Below, in pieces: positions 7,644-16,530 of a stretch of 64,000 bases of DNA. This stretch comes from Aquabacterium lacunae. Its GTDB lineage: Bacteria; Pseudomonadota; Gammaproteobacteria; Burkholderiales; Burkholderiaceae_C. The stretch lies in the NCBI RefSeq assembly GCF_004310865.1, contig NZ_SIXI01000009.1, positions 33,987 to 97,986 of the forward strand. The letters are read 5' to 3'. Position 1 is the first letter of the stretch; each line of letters starts with the position of its first letter. The position numbers and the translations under genes are program-made. The notes under the pieces were generated by a model. That model was not told the origin of the DNA. It worked only from the letters and a program-made list of their open reading frames with translations, and searched no databases.

Positions 7644-10541
7644 ATGACCGACCTTTCCGACCTCCGGCCTTTGCTGGGGGCCGACACCTCACGCCTGGTC
7701 GATGAGGTGCTGGCATTTCTGCACAGCCAGGGCGAACACCAGCACGCACGCGTGCTGCGCCTGCACACGCCCCTGGGCGCCGACGTGCTGATGGCCGAAG
7801 AAGCCCAGGTCAGTGAACACATTGGTCCTGCAGGGGCCGATGGTGGCGGCGGGGCCCCACATTTCGGCACCCGCCTGGAAGTGCTGGCCCTGAGCCAGTC
7901 GGCCCACCTGCAGGCCAGCGCCCTGCTGGGCCAGCCCGTGCTACTGGAATTGCTGACGGCCCACAGCCGCACCGCGCTGCGCCCCTTCCACGGCCATGTC
8001 ACGCGCTTTGAACTGCTGGGCAGTGACGGCGGCCTGGCACGTTACCGGCTGGTGGTCGAGCCCTTCACGGCCTTCATGCAGCACCGAGCCGACGCCTGGG
8101 CCTACCAGGGCCTGAGCGTGCAAGGCGTGGTCGACCAGCTGATGGCCGACTACCAGAGCCAGGGCGCCCTGCTGCCCCGGGTGCGCTGGGAGCTGGCCGA
8201 CGCCAGTGCCTACCCCGCCCTGTCGCTGTACACCCAGCACGACGAAACCGACCTGGCCTTTTTGCAGCGCACCCTGCAGTGGCACGGGCTGTTCGCCTGG
8301 TTCGAACACGAGGGCGCCCCCGGCACGCCCACCTTGGGCCAGCACACCCTGGTGATCGCCGACCACCCGGGCGCCTTGCAGCCCAACGCCCAGGCCCAGG
8401 TGCGCTACACCCAGGCCAGTGCCGTGCTGCCCGAAGACAGCGTGTCACGCTGGAAGGCCGTGCGCCGCGTGGGCCCCAGCACCCTGGCCCACGCCAGCTG
8501 GGACTACCGCGAGGTGCAGGCCCATCAGGCCCAAGCCGACACCGACGGGCAACACGCCCAGCCCATGCCGCTGCGCCACCTGGACCAGCCCGGCACTTAC
8601 GCTTTCGAAAGCCCGCAGCAAGCGGCGCTGGCCGCCACCCGCCAGCTGCAGGCTTTCGACGCCGAACGCCTGCGCTTTGAAGGCGTGGGCACCGTGCGCA
8701 CCCTGGCCCCGGCCACCCGCTTTGCGCTGCACGACCACCCCCGCCACGCGGGCGACGAGTTCGTGGTGCTGAGCGTGCACCACGAAGCGCGCAACAACCT
8801 GCGGGCTGATGCGCAAGCCGGCCTGCAGCACCTGCTGGGCCTGGGCACCTGGCTGAGCGGGCGCAGCGCCGTCCGGTCGGCCCCTGCTTCACCCGCGGCG
8901 GCCGCCGAGGCCGTGCCGGTTTACCAGGCCCGCTTCACGGCGCAACCGGCCCAGGTGCCCGTGCGCCCGGCCCCCCAAGCGCTGAACACCCACCCGCCCC
9001 TGGGTGGCCTGCAGACCGCCCTGGTGGTGGGCCTGCAAGACCCACTGCACACTGACCGCGACGGCCGCATCAAGGTGCAGCTGCACTGGCAACGTGGCGC
9101 GCAGGGCAGCCACCGGCTGAGCCACCCCAGCACCGCGCTTGAGGCCAGCAATGCCCCCGGCGACGACAGCGCCGGCACCTGGGTGCGCGTGGCCCAGAAT
9201 TGGGCCGGTGCCAACTGGGGCGCTGTGTTCCAGCCCCGCCTGGGCCAGGAAGTGCTGGTGGCCTTTCTGGAAGGCGATGCCGACCGCCCCGTGGTGGTGG
9301 GCGCCGCCTACAACGGCCAGGGCATGGCCGACGCACAAGGCAACGAAGTGGCCCAAGGGGCCGTGAACGCCACCGGCAATGCCCCCGCCTGGTTCCCGGG
9401 CGAGCAGCGCCAGGGCCCGCACGAAGGGCACGCCCACACCAGCAGCCTGAGCGGCTTCAAAAGCCAGGCTCTGGACACCAGCCAGAGCGGCCTGGGCGGC
9501 CACAACCAGCTGGTTATGGACGACACCCCGGGCCAAGGCCGCGTGCTGGCCCACACCAGCCAGCGCCAGACCTGGCTGCAACTGGGCCACCTGCTGCAAC
9601 AGCACGACAACCAGCGCCTGGCGCCCCGCGGCCACGGGCTGGAGCTGCACACCCTCGCCCAGGGCGCCCTGCGCGCCGGCAGTGGCCTGCACCTGAGCAC
9701 CCATGCGCGCCGCCAAGGCACCGGCAGCCCCAACGGCCAGCCCACCGACGCCCCCGAAGCCGCGCAGCAACTGCGCAGCCAAGCCGAACTGCTCAAGGCC
9801 CTGGCCGCCAACGCGCGCGCCCACCACGCCGACCTGCCTGCCGAGCCCGACGCCGCCCAGCTGAACGCCCACACGGCCCTGCAGGCCACCGTGCACAGCC
9901 TGAGCGCCACCGAGCAGCAAGCAGGCGCCGAGGGCGGAGACGGCACTGCCATGGGCGGCGGCACAGGCCGCATCCCCACCCTGGGCCGCCCTGACCTGGT
10001 GTTCAACGCCGCCGCCGACATCGCCAGCCTGACCCCGGCCCACACCGTGGTGGCCACCGGCAGCCACAGCAGCCTGAGCACCACCGGCGACACCAACCTG
10101 ACCGCCCAGCGCCACCAGGCCTGGGCCGTCAAAAACGGCATCAGCCTGTTCACCCGCGGCGAGGCCAAAAACACCGAACGCGGCGTGCAGGACACCGGCT
10201 TGAAAATGCACGCCGCCAGCGGCAACGTGCGCACCGAGGCCCAAAGCGGGCCCTTCACCCTGACCGCGTTGAAGGGCATTGACCTGCAGAGCACCAGCGC
10301 CGACGTGGTGATCACGGCGCCCGAACGCATCGTGCTGAACGGCGGCGGCAGCTACATCAAGATCGAGGGCGGGAACATCGAGATCGGGACCACGGGCACG
10401 GCCAGCTTCAAGGCGAGCATGAAGGAGTTGACGGGTGGGAGGGGTGCTTCGGCGGGGGTGGCGTTGAAGAAGGCGGCCGCCATCAAAGGCTGCCCCAGCG
10501 CAGCCGCTGAGGCAGCTGGCCAGGGGGCCAGTGCCTTGTGA
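7644..10541 (+). CDS. vgrG: Type VI secretion tip protein VgrG with DUF2345 extension
   Basis: This 965-residue spike protein forms the trimeric tip of the type VI secretion needle. The first half carries the gp27-like hub, ending near FEGVGTVRTLAPATRFALHDH. A gp5-like OB-fold follows with DRDGRIKVQLHWQRG, WVRVAQNWAGANWGAVFQPRLGQEVLVAFLEGD and DRPVVVGAAYNGQ. The C-terminal third is a DUF2345-type beta-prism region (ISLFTRGEAKN through IVLNGGGSYIKIEGGNIEIG). The last 50 residues are Ala/Gly-rich and low in complexity, with no obvious enzymatic domain. The stop overlaps the GTG start of the DUF4123 gene (GTGA), so VgrG, adaptor, effector and immunity form one unit. No sheath, tube or membrane-complex gene is in the window. 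Confidence 0.96.
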   Translation: MTDLSDLRPLLGADTSRLVDEVLAFLHSQGEHQHARVLRLHTPLGADVLMAEEAQVSEHIGPAGADGGGGAPHFGTRLEVLALSQSAHLQASALLGQPVLLELLTAHSRTALRPFHGHVTRFELLGSDGGLARYRLVVEPFTAFMQHRADAWAYQGLSVQGVVDQLMADYQSQGALLPRVRWELADASAYPALSLYTQHDETDLAFLQRTLQWHGLFAWFEHEGAPGTPTLGQHTLVIADHPGALQPNAQAQVRYTQASAVLPEDSVSRWKAVRRVGPSTLAHASWDYREVQAHQAQADTDGQHAQPMPLRHLDQPGTYAFESPQQAALAATRQLQAFDAERLRFEGVGTVRTLAPATRFALHDHPRHAGDEFVVLSVHHEARNNLRADAQAGLQHLLGLGTWLSGRSAVRSAPASPAAAAEAVPVYQARFTAQPAQVPVRPAPQALNTHPPLGGLQTALVVGLQDPLHTDRDGRIKVQLHWQRGAQGSHRLSHPSTALEASNAPGDDSAGTWVRVAQNWAGANWGAVFQPRLGQEVLVAFLEGDADRPVVVGAAYNGQGMADAQGNEVAQGAVNATGNAPAWFPGEQRQGPHEGHAHTSSLSGFKSQALDTSQSGLGGHNQLVMDDTPGQGRVLAHTSQRQTWLQLGHLLQQHDNQRLAPRGHGLELHTLAQGALRAGSGLHLSTHARRQGTGSPNGQPTDAPEAAQQLRSQAELLKALAANARAHHADLPAEPDAAQLNAHTALQATVHSLSATEQQAGAEGGDGTAMGGGTGRIPTLGRPDLVFNAAADIASLTPAHTVVATGSHSSLSTTGDTNLTAQRHQAWAVKNGISLFTRGEAKNTERGVQDTGLKMHAASGNVRTEAQSGPFTLTALKGIDLQSTSADVVITAPERIVLNGGGSYIKIEGGNIEIGTTGTASFKASMKELTGGRGASAGVALKKAAAIKGCPSAAAEAAGQGASAL

Positions 10542-11422
10542 CACAGCCCACCGCACCATGGGATGCAGAAGCCTGCATCGACGAATTGACCGCTGCAAGG
10601 CTCGCGGCGCAACCGGCCGCACTGCAAACCGCTGGTGCCGGGCTTTACCTCCTGATCGACCCGTTGCTGGGCGATCCTGTTTTGCCCGCTCCGCTCGACG
10701 AAGGGTTACCTGACGAAGCCATCAACAGCGCAAGGACAGAAGCCTGGCAGCGCCCGACCTTTGCCCTTCAGCTGCCGGTGGGCTTGCCCATGGACACCGC
10801 GCTGGCGCCTTACCTGGTCGAGCTGACCGGCGCCAGCGACCCCTGGCTGGACGCCAGCGTGCAATGGGCCATTCAAGAGACGGTTCAAACCTGGCAGGGC
10901 GACGCCCCCATCTCAGTGCCCCACCGTGTGGGCGGCTGGCTTCAAAGCGCAGCCCATGGACAGGCCCTGGCGGACCACCTGAGCACGCTGCTGCGCCTGC
11001 GCACCCAGCTGCCCACCCAGGCACGCTACCTGCGGTTGGCTGACCGCCGGGTGCTGGGCCTGACCACGCACGTGCTGGGCAAGGTGGCCCTGACGGCCAG
11101 CCTGCCTCTGGTGCAGCACTGGCACTGGCTGGATGCCCATGCGGCTTGGGCATCACTGAGCGGGCCTGCACCCGCAGCCCTTGCTGACGAGCTGCCCTTG
11201 GGAGCACCGGCACCACCGCTGCCGGTGTTCACTCCACAGCAATGGCAGCTGATGGACCAAGGCCCCAGCATCCACCGGCAGATGGCCCACCACATTGCGC
11301 ACCAACTGACGCAGCCCGACTGCGCCCCCCCGTCTCGCTGGGCATCCATCGGCGCCGCCCAATGGCAGGCGGCATGCGCCCCAACCCTGGCCATGACGCC
11401 AGGACTCGGGCCGCAAACTTGA
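10538..11422 (+). CDS. DUF4123 T6SS effector-loading adaptor
   Basis: This 294-residue protein sits between VgrG and a large effector, the standard position of DUF4123 chaperones that load an effector onto its cognate VgrG. Family features include LYLLIDPLLG near residue 38, the MDTALAPYLVELTGASDPWLD region, and a segment of the FRFYDPRVL type (RYLRLADRRVLGLTTHVLG). The start is GTG at 10538, overlapping the VgrG stop by four bases. This implies coupled translation and fixes the start despite its weak ribosome site. The effector ATG follows 21 bp after the stop. Family assignment rests on sequence pattern plus context. Confidence 0.82.
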   Translation: MTQPTAPWDAEACIDELTAARLAAQPAALQTAGAGLYLLIDPLLGDPVLPAPLDEGLPDEAINSARTEAWQRPTFALQLPVGLPMDTALAPYLVELTGASDPWLDASVQWAIQETVQTWQGDAPISVPHRVGGWLQSAAHGQALADHLSTLLRLRTQLPTQARYLRLADRRVLGLTTHVLGKVALTASLPLVQHWHWLDAHAAWASLSGPAPAALADELPLGAPAPPLPVFTPQQWQLMDQGPSIHRQMAHHIAHQLTQPDCAPPSRWASIGAAQWQAACAPTLAMTPGLGPQT

Positions 11423-11443
11423 CCTTTCAGGAAGACCGTCGGC

Positions 11444-14374
11444 ATGACCTCGCTTCATCCAGACTGCAAGCACTGCCAAAAGAGCAGCCTGTCGCTGCTG
11501 CTGCTTCGCCCCAGCCCGCTGGCCAACGATGCCAAGCTGCGGCCCGCAGGAGCCGACAAGGTCGCAGCTGACACCGCATTGGTCAGCCCCTTCGTGCCCG
11601 CAGGGCTTCAGCAAAGCAGGCCCGTGCTGCGCCTGCTGCGGGCAGGCTATGTGCACCTGTACGTTCCCACCCGCGACACTGGCCAGGTGCCCAGCAAGGC
11701 CTGGCACACCTGGCGGGTGACCGACGAGGGCGACCTGCTGGCCCAAAGCCACCCCTTGTTCACCACGCCATCGGCCAGCGCCGTGTGCAGCCGCAGCGGC
11801 CACAACGCCTCAGGCTTCAAACTCATCCAGATCCCCGACGCGCATGAGCTGATGGGCCAGTCTGTCTGGCTGGCCTTCAGCGCCAACCTGTGGAGCGCCA
11901 AGCTCAAGCGGCAGAACAAGGCCAACCCGCAGGCCATGGTCGAAATCAAGCTGGGTGAGGCCAAGGCCCCGGCCTTCAAGCCCGATGAAGCCAGCCTGCG
12001 CAGTCAGGTGCTGGAGTGCAGTGCACTCAAATACGCAGCCCCGGCCTTTCCGTTCAACAGCCTGGCGGGGGGCGATGGCACCAAGCACATGGCAGAGACC
12101 TTGCACAAGGCAGCATCCCACCATGCCAAGACCAAGGGCCGCGAGCTGGCCGTGGTCTTGCCTGACCCGGTGGGCTATGCGGCTGAGCTCAATGCCTTGC
12201 GGCTGACGGCTGATCGCCTGGGTCTCCAGTTGTCACCCACGGATCAGCACAAGCTACAAAGCCACTTTACACTCGAAGGATTGAGCAACAACGTCGCCGA
12301 CCTCCGAGCCGTGAACAACGTGGCGCCGGTGCTGAGCAAAGCCAGCTTTGAGTCACTGCAGAAATCCAGCCCATTGCGGATGCAGGACGCTGCCTGGGTG
12401 CCGCTGAATGACAACGAGCGCCCCAGCCCGCAGCAAATGGGTCGCATGTGGACCCCGAAGGCACGTGAGCAACTTCGGCTGCAAACACCTGCGTTCAAGG
12501 CGCGCGCCAAGGCTGAGATCGAGAAAGGCTACGACCCACAGGCCAGTGTGAAGTGGGTGCAAGCACTCGAAGAAAAAACCCGCAAAGCGCTTGAGCCCTA
12601 CGAAAGGCAATGGCTGGCCGGCCGTGACCATGCGGCCGTGGCCCGGTACTTCGTGCAGCACTTCGATGACGAGGATCGCAACCGCCCCGGGACCGCGCAA
12701 GACCACAGCCCAGGCGCCACCTACCTGCGCGAAGTGGCCCTCATTGATGGCCCGCCGCCCAAGACATCGGTGCCACTGCTTGATGCGTACATGGCTGCCT
12801 ACCTCAAGGCCCCAGATGACCCTCAAGCATTTTTGGTTCGTGCCATGGCGGCCAACCAAAAGGATCTATTGGGCGCACTGGGCACCCAACTGGCTGGCGA
12901 CCCCAACGGTGACGGGATGCGCGACAAGTCGGTGGACTTCATCAAGGGCTTGCTCGACGTGACGGGTGAGCGCTTCAAGGTGAAGTACAGCTGGCTCGCA
13001 GATGCCACCATCGGCTTTGCCATGGGCCCCATGAACAACCTGGCTGCGGCTGCGGGCAGTTACGTGGCGCTGGAGGGCGCCGACGCACTCGCCAAGCACC
13101 CCAAAGTGGCGGCGCTGGCGACGAACGCTGCGGCCTGGTTCGGCGGCATGGACACGGCGCTCAAAACCGCCATGACTCAAAAGGTGGTGCGGCCCGTGCT
13201 GGCGAGTTTCTGGGTGGACCAAGGCCTGGTCAATCGCGCCATAGCCGGCGCAAACGGCGAGGCGCAAGGCTGGCAAGGCGCGCGCCCAGGCGGCAGGCAA
13301 CGGGTGACGGTGCTGACCGACACCGAGCGGCTGCGCAAAGGGCCTGTGGATGTGCAAGCCCTGCTGGCAGGTGGCGATGGCGTTGAAGTGGCACATGGTC
13401 GCCAAGCCGGTACGGCGCTGGCCGCCAAAGCCAGCGCGGCGGGCGGCGCCACAGGCCTGATCGTGCTCAACGCGGCGACGGGCCTGACGCCTCAGCAAGG
13501 AGCGGCGCTGTTTGCGCAGCAGGTGGAAGAAGCCAGAAAAATTGGCGGCAGCATCCGGGCAGCCATTCCGCAGGGCACCAAGGCCATGGCCATGAGCATC
13601 GACGGACGGCTGGCGCTGGCCAGCGTGATCGTGCAGACCATCGGCATCATCAACGGCACACAAGCGGTGGCGGCGGCTGAAGCCAACCTCGCCAAAGCCA
13701 GCGATGCGGCTGACCGCGCAGACAAAGAAAAGAAACTGCGCGACGCCAGACTGGGCTACATGGACAGCATCGGCGGTCTGGTGGCGGGCAGTCTGGACAG
13801 CCTGCGCGCGGCGGGCGAGACGATGAACTTGCAGCGTGGGGCGGCTGCGGGGAACGTGGCGATCAACTCCATCCATGCGCTGAAGTTCGGGGCGCAAGTG
13901 GCGGGGGTGTTTGGGGGGTTCTTGAATGGGTATGTGAGCTATCTAAAGGCGGAGGACGCGAAAGAAAAAGGTCTTCGTTCGGTTTTTGTTCTGCACCGTG
14001 TAGCGATGGTTATGTTCGGCGGGACAGCGCTTGCCGCAGGTTCCCCAATCGCAGCAGGCACCCTCTCCTATCTTGCTGCACGCAGTGTTGGCGGGCGAGT
14101 AGTTCAAGGTGCTGCAACCCGCATGGCGGCGGCCACTGTTGCAGGCGCCTGGATTCCGGTGGCTGGCTGGGTGTTGCTGGGCGTGGGTATCGTGACATCG
14201 GTCAGTGCTGCATTGCTGGAACCCACCCAGGTGGAAGCCTGGGCTCGGCAAACGCCATTTGGCAAAGGTCCGGAGGGGCAGAAGTTCATGACGCTGAAGG
14301 AGCAGGATAAGGCTCTGTACGAGGCCCTGGGCCTGGCTTCAGAGTCCACAACTAAAGAGGCGCAAGCCGCATGA
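11444..14374 (+). CDS. VasX-like T6SS effector (BTH_I2691-type), probably membrane-active
   Basis: This 976-residue effector starts with the Cys8/Cys11 motif and hydrophobic strand (DCKHCQKSSLSLLLLRPS) seen at the N-terminus of VasX-type toxins. The N-terminal part up to about residue 230 resembles the VasX N-terminal region. A long helical middle follows, then an Ala-rich region with hydrophobic helices around 510-540, 790-820 and 838-865. A last hairpin (IPVAGWVLLGVGIVTSVSAALL) begins near 905. That profile fits colicin-like, membrane-depolarising effectors; toxicity itself is inferred. AGGAAG precedes the ATG. The stop overlaps the downstream membrane protein in ATGA, the usual toxin-immunity coupling. 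From about 13925 (residue 828) the DNA is visibly richer in A/T than the preceding part, suggesting a swapped C-terminal module. Confidence 0.85.
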   Translation: MTSLHPDCKHCQKSSLSLLLLRPSPLANDAKLRPAGADKVAADTALVSPFVPAGLQQSRPVLRLLRAGYVHLYVPTRDTGQVPSKAWHTWRVTDEGDLLAQSHPLFTTPSASAVCSRSGHNASGFKLIQIPDAHELMGQSVWLAFSANLWSAKLKRQNKANPQAMVEIKLGEAKAPAFKPDEASLRSQVLECSALKYAAPAFPFNSLAGGDGTKHMAETLHKAASHHAKTKGRELAVVLPDPVGYAAELNALRLTADRLGLQLSPTDQHKLQSHFTLEGLSNNVADLRAVNNVAPVLSKASFESLQKSSPLRMQDAAWVPLNDNERPSPQQMGRMWTPKAREQLRLQTPAFKARAKAEIEKGYDPQASVKWVQALEEKTRKALEPYERQWLAGRDHAAVARYFVQHFDDEDRNRPGTAQDHSPGATYLREVALIDGPPPKTSVPLLDAYMAAYLKAPDDPQAFLVRAMAANQKDLLGALGTQLAGDPNGDGMRDKSVDFIKGLLDVTGERFKVKYSWLADATIGFAMGPMNNLAAAAGSYVALEGADALAKHPKVAALATNAAAWFGGMDTALKTAMTQKVVRPVLASFWVDQGLVNRAIAGANGEAQGWQGARPGGRQRVTVLTDTERLRKGPVDVQALLAGGDGVEVAHGRQAGTALAAKASAAGGATGLIVLNAATGLTPQQGAALFAQQVEEARKIGGSIRAAIPQGTKAMAMSIDGRLALASVIVQTIGIINGTQAVAAAEANLAKASDAADRADKEKKLRDARLGYMDSIGGLVAGSLDSLRAAGETMNLQRGAAAGNVAINSIHALKFGAQVAGVFGGFLNGYVSYLKAEDAKEKGLRSVFVLHRVAMVMFGGTALAAGSPIAAGTLSYLAARSVGGRVVQGAATRMAAATVAGAWIPVAGWVLLGVGIVTSVSAALLEPTQVEAWARQTPFGKGPEGQKFMTLKEQDKALYEALGLASESTTKEAQAA

Positions 14375-15393
14375 GTGCTGCCGCGAAGAAGCCCCAGTGG
14401 GTGTATGAGCATGATCGTGCTGCTGCGCCCGAGGCCACCACCAACGGGTGGGTTCGTGGCGTGTACCGGGATGCTGTCGAGTACACGACATCGAGCAAAA
14501 AATCGAGGGGGGTGGCATTCCTGTTTGGAGGAGTTCTCACTGCGTTGGGGGCAGGATTCTTCTGTTGGTTGTTGCTTGATTCAATGCTTCGCGCAATTCA
14601 AAACGATGCCCATTGGACGGATTTTGTCGTTGACCTCCCGGGTTTCATCGTCTTTTCAACCGTCGGCCTCTTCGCTCTTTACTTTTTCGGTCGCCTGGAG
14701 TTTTTCAAGCCGCTGGACCTGCCTATCCTCTTTGATCGCGAACGTCGCAAGGTCTACCGACTTGTCGAGGATCTGGACGAAAAAGGCCGCACCACACGAC
14801 GCCGTCAAGTAACCGTTATCGAGCACGATTGGGACGACATCGTCGCCGAGCATGGCGTGACGACCTACACCACGGGCAGCTCTGCCAGCAGGCAACACAC
14901 GTTGGCGCTGATGGTGCGCGACAAGAATCCTGGAGATTTCACAGGACCCATCACCCCCGAAAACACTCCCCCCTACGTGGACGGCTTCGCCCTGGGTGAC
15001 GGCAAAGTGCTCACCGAGTTCAGCACGCCGCGCGTGTGGGAACACGTGCGCCGGTATATGAACGACAACGGCCCGGCCCTGCCACCGGGCGAACAACTGG
15101 CCGACACCAGCGTGCCCGTGACTTGGTGGGACAGCCTGGGCGCGGTCAGCGTGTTCGGTCCTGGCTATGTCAATCGCTGGCGCGAGAGCTGGGGCTGGAT
15201 GCTGATCGTTCACTTGTTCTCACCCGTGATGTTCCCGCTGGCCCTGTTGATGGCCACCACCAACTGGGCCAGCTACAAGACCGCCTATCCGGTGCAGTGG
15301 CCGCGGGATGTGCTAGACAAGGTGGGGCCGCCGTTGTCCCCTGAGCATGTCTACGCACACTCAGACAACAGGGCAAGCGGACGCAGAGCGTGA
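14371..15393 (+). CDS. Membrane immunity protein of the VasX-like effector (DUF6708-like)
   Basis: This 340-residue protein overlaps the effector stop by four bases and probably protects the producer. Two membrane segments lie near residues 47-69 and 89-107. A long soluble part follows (FDRERRKVYRLVEDL, TVIEHDWDDIVAE, ALMVRDKNPGDFTGPITPEN), and a third hydrophobic stretch lies at about 276-297 (MLIVHLFSPVMFPLALLMA). The soluble region resembles DUF6708 proteins, which occur beside T6SS effectors. A paralogue at 16527-17555 has the same layout. The first 480 bp are A/T-richer and divergent from the paralogue, whereas 14977-15311 is nearly identical to 17145-17479. The immunity role is inferred from position, coupling and topology. 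Confidence 0.72.
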   Translation: MSAAAKKPQWVYEHDRAAAPEATTNGWVRGVYRDAVEYTTSSKKSRGVAFLFGGVLTALGAGFFCWLLLDSMLRAIQNDAHWTDFVVDLPGFIVFSTVGLFALYFFGRLEFFKPLDLPILFDRERRKVYRLVEDLDEKGRTTRRRQVTVIEHDWDDIVAEHGVTTYTTGSSASRQHTLALMVRDKNPGDFTGPITPENTPPYVDGFALGDGKVLTEFSTPRVWEHVRRYMNDNGPALPPGEQLADTSVPVTWWDSLGAVSVFGPGYVNRWRESWGWMLIVHLFSPVMFPLALLMATTNWASYKTAYPVQWPRDVLDKVGPPLSPEHVYAHSDNRASGRRA

Positions 15394-15427
15394 ACGTCAC
15401 AGACTCAAGAACGTCTCGTCACTGTCC

Positions 15428-16222
15428 ATGACACCCGACCACCAGCCCCCTGCTGCACCCCATCTCATTCGCACCCAAGCCCACCGTCCCGACGCCGTGA
15501 GCCTGGGTTGGGCCGAGCTGCCCTTGCAGGTGCTCATCGTGGCCACCCTGGTGGCCCTGGCGCTGGAAACCCTGCCCAACTTGTTGCCCTGGCAGGTGCA
15601 GGCCCTGGAGGTGTTCGAGTGGTTTTCTCTGGCGGTGTTTTCTGTGGAGTACCTGGCGCGCTTGTGGCTCACCCGGCCCTGGCATCGCTACGCGTTCAGC
15701 TTCTTCGGCATCATCGACCTGCTGAGCATCCTGCCAGCCCTGCTGGCGCTGGGGGCGGGCTCTGATTCCTTGCGTGCGCTGCGCCTCATGCGCTTGTTTC
15801 GCCTGCTCAAACTGGGGCGCTACAACGCCGCCACCCTGCGCTTTTACCGCGCCCTGATCCTTGCGCGCGAAGAATTGACGCTCTTTGGCACCATGGCCCT
15901 CATCCTGCTGTACCTGGCCGGTGTGGGCATGTACCACTTTGAACAAGCGGCCCAGCCCGAGGCCTTCGCCTCCGTGTTCGATGGCTTGTGGTGGGCGCTG
16001 TGCACCTTGACCACCGTCGGCTATGGCGACGTGTACCACGTCACGGCGGGCGGCAAGATCTTCACCTTCTTCATCCTCGTCATTGGCTTGGGACTGGTGG
16101 CCGTGCCCGTGGGCCTGGTGGCGTCGGCCCTGTCGCAGGCTCGCGAACAGATCAAGGCTAAAGCCGAAGCAGAGGCAGAGGCACAAGCCCCCAGACCATC
16201 ATCCTCAACGTCCATCGTTTGA
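15428..16222 (+). CDS. Voltage-gated-type K+ channel (ion transporter family)
   Basis: This 264-residue protein has the six-segment layout of Kv-like bacterial channels: S1 near ELPLQVLIVATLVALALE, an S4-like charged helix (LRALRLMRLFRLLKLGRY), a pore helix, and the canonical selectivity filter TVGYGD at residues 196-201. S6 then follows (IFTFFILVIGLGLVAVPVGLVA, quoted here in sense only as one helix). A charged Ala/Glu-rich tail ends the protein. It should conduct K+ across the inner membrane. An in-frame ATG at 15347 would overlap the immunity gene by 47 bp; I prefer 15428, but neither start has a good ribosome site. The stop at 16220-16222 overlaps the next ATG by one base. Its position between two toxin-immunity modules is unusual. 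Confidence 0.88.
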   Translation: MTPDHQPPAAPHLIRTQAHRPDAVSLGWAELPLQVLIVATLVALALETLPNLLPWQVQALEVFEWFSLAVFSVEYLARLWLTRPWHRYAFSFFGIIDLLSILPALLALGAGSDSLRALRLMRLFRLLKLGRYNAATLRFYRALILAREELTLFGTMALILLYLAGVGMYHFEQAAQPEAFASVFDGLWWALCTLTTVGYGDVYHVTAGGKIFTFFILVIGLGLVAVPVGLVASALSQAREQIKAKAEAEAEAQAPRPSSSTSIV

Positions 16223-16530
16223 TGGGCTCACTCCTCCAGCAGACTGCGCAGCAAGCGACGAAACGCTTCGTGGCCACCCGCGTGGCCGGCGTCGCACTGG
16301 GCACAGCCGTGCCCGTGGTGGGCTGGGTGCTGCTGGGTGTGGGCATCGTGGCATCGGTGGGGGCTGCGTTGATGGAGCCAACCCGGCTGGAAGCCTGGGC
16401 ACGGCAGACGCCGTTCGGCAAAGGCCCGGAGGGGCAAAAGTTCAAGACACAGGCGGAGCAGGAGAAGGCCTTGTACGAAGCCCTTGGCCTGGAGGTCAAG
16501 TCTGACACCCAGGAGGAACAGGCCGCATGA
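16222..16530 (+). CDS. Orphan C-terminal tail of a VasX-like effector
   Basis: This 102-residue product has no N-terminal secretion part. From about residue 16 it is a second copy of the last 79 residues of the effector ending at 14374. It shares the WVLLGVGIV hairpin, the EAWARQTPFGKGPEGQKF block and a similar ALYEALGL end. The first dozen residues (GSLLQQTAQQA) are encoded by DNA that matches the 3' end of dps read in antisense, so the N-terminus looks like a recombination scar. The ATG overlaps the channel stop (TGATG), and its own stop overlaps the next immunity gene (ATGA). It may be a silent recombination cassette, a lone membrane peptide, or a decaying fragment; the reading frame is intact. 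Confidence 0.7.
   Translation: MGSLLQQTAQQATKRFVATRVAGVALGTAVPVVGWVLLGVGIVASVGAALMEPTRLEAWARQTPFGKGPEGQKFKTQAEQEKALYEALGLEVKSDTQEEQAA
16225..16253. repeat. 29-bp direct repeat, left copy (dps 3'-end scar)
   Basis: These 29 bases match 17646-17674 with a single mismatch (A for G at 16243). The right copy is the genuine last eight codons plus stop of dps on the minus strand. The left copy lies five bases downstream of the channel stop codon and has no function of its own that I can see. The two copies bracket the orphan effector tail and second immunity gene, 1421 bp apart. Confidence 0.85.

Noticed and set aside
8889..10622. Minus-strand open frame across the 3' half of vgrG
   Set aside because: It is Gly/Ala/Val-rich antisense to conserved VgrG domains, without motifs or a start signal.
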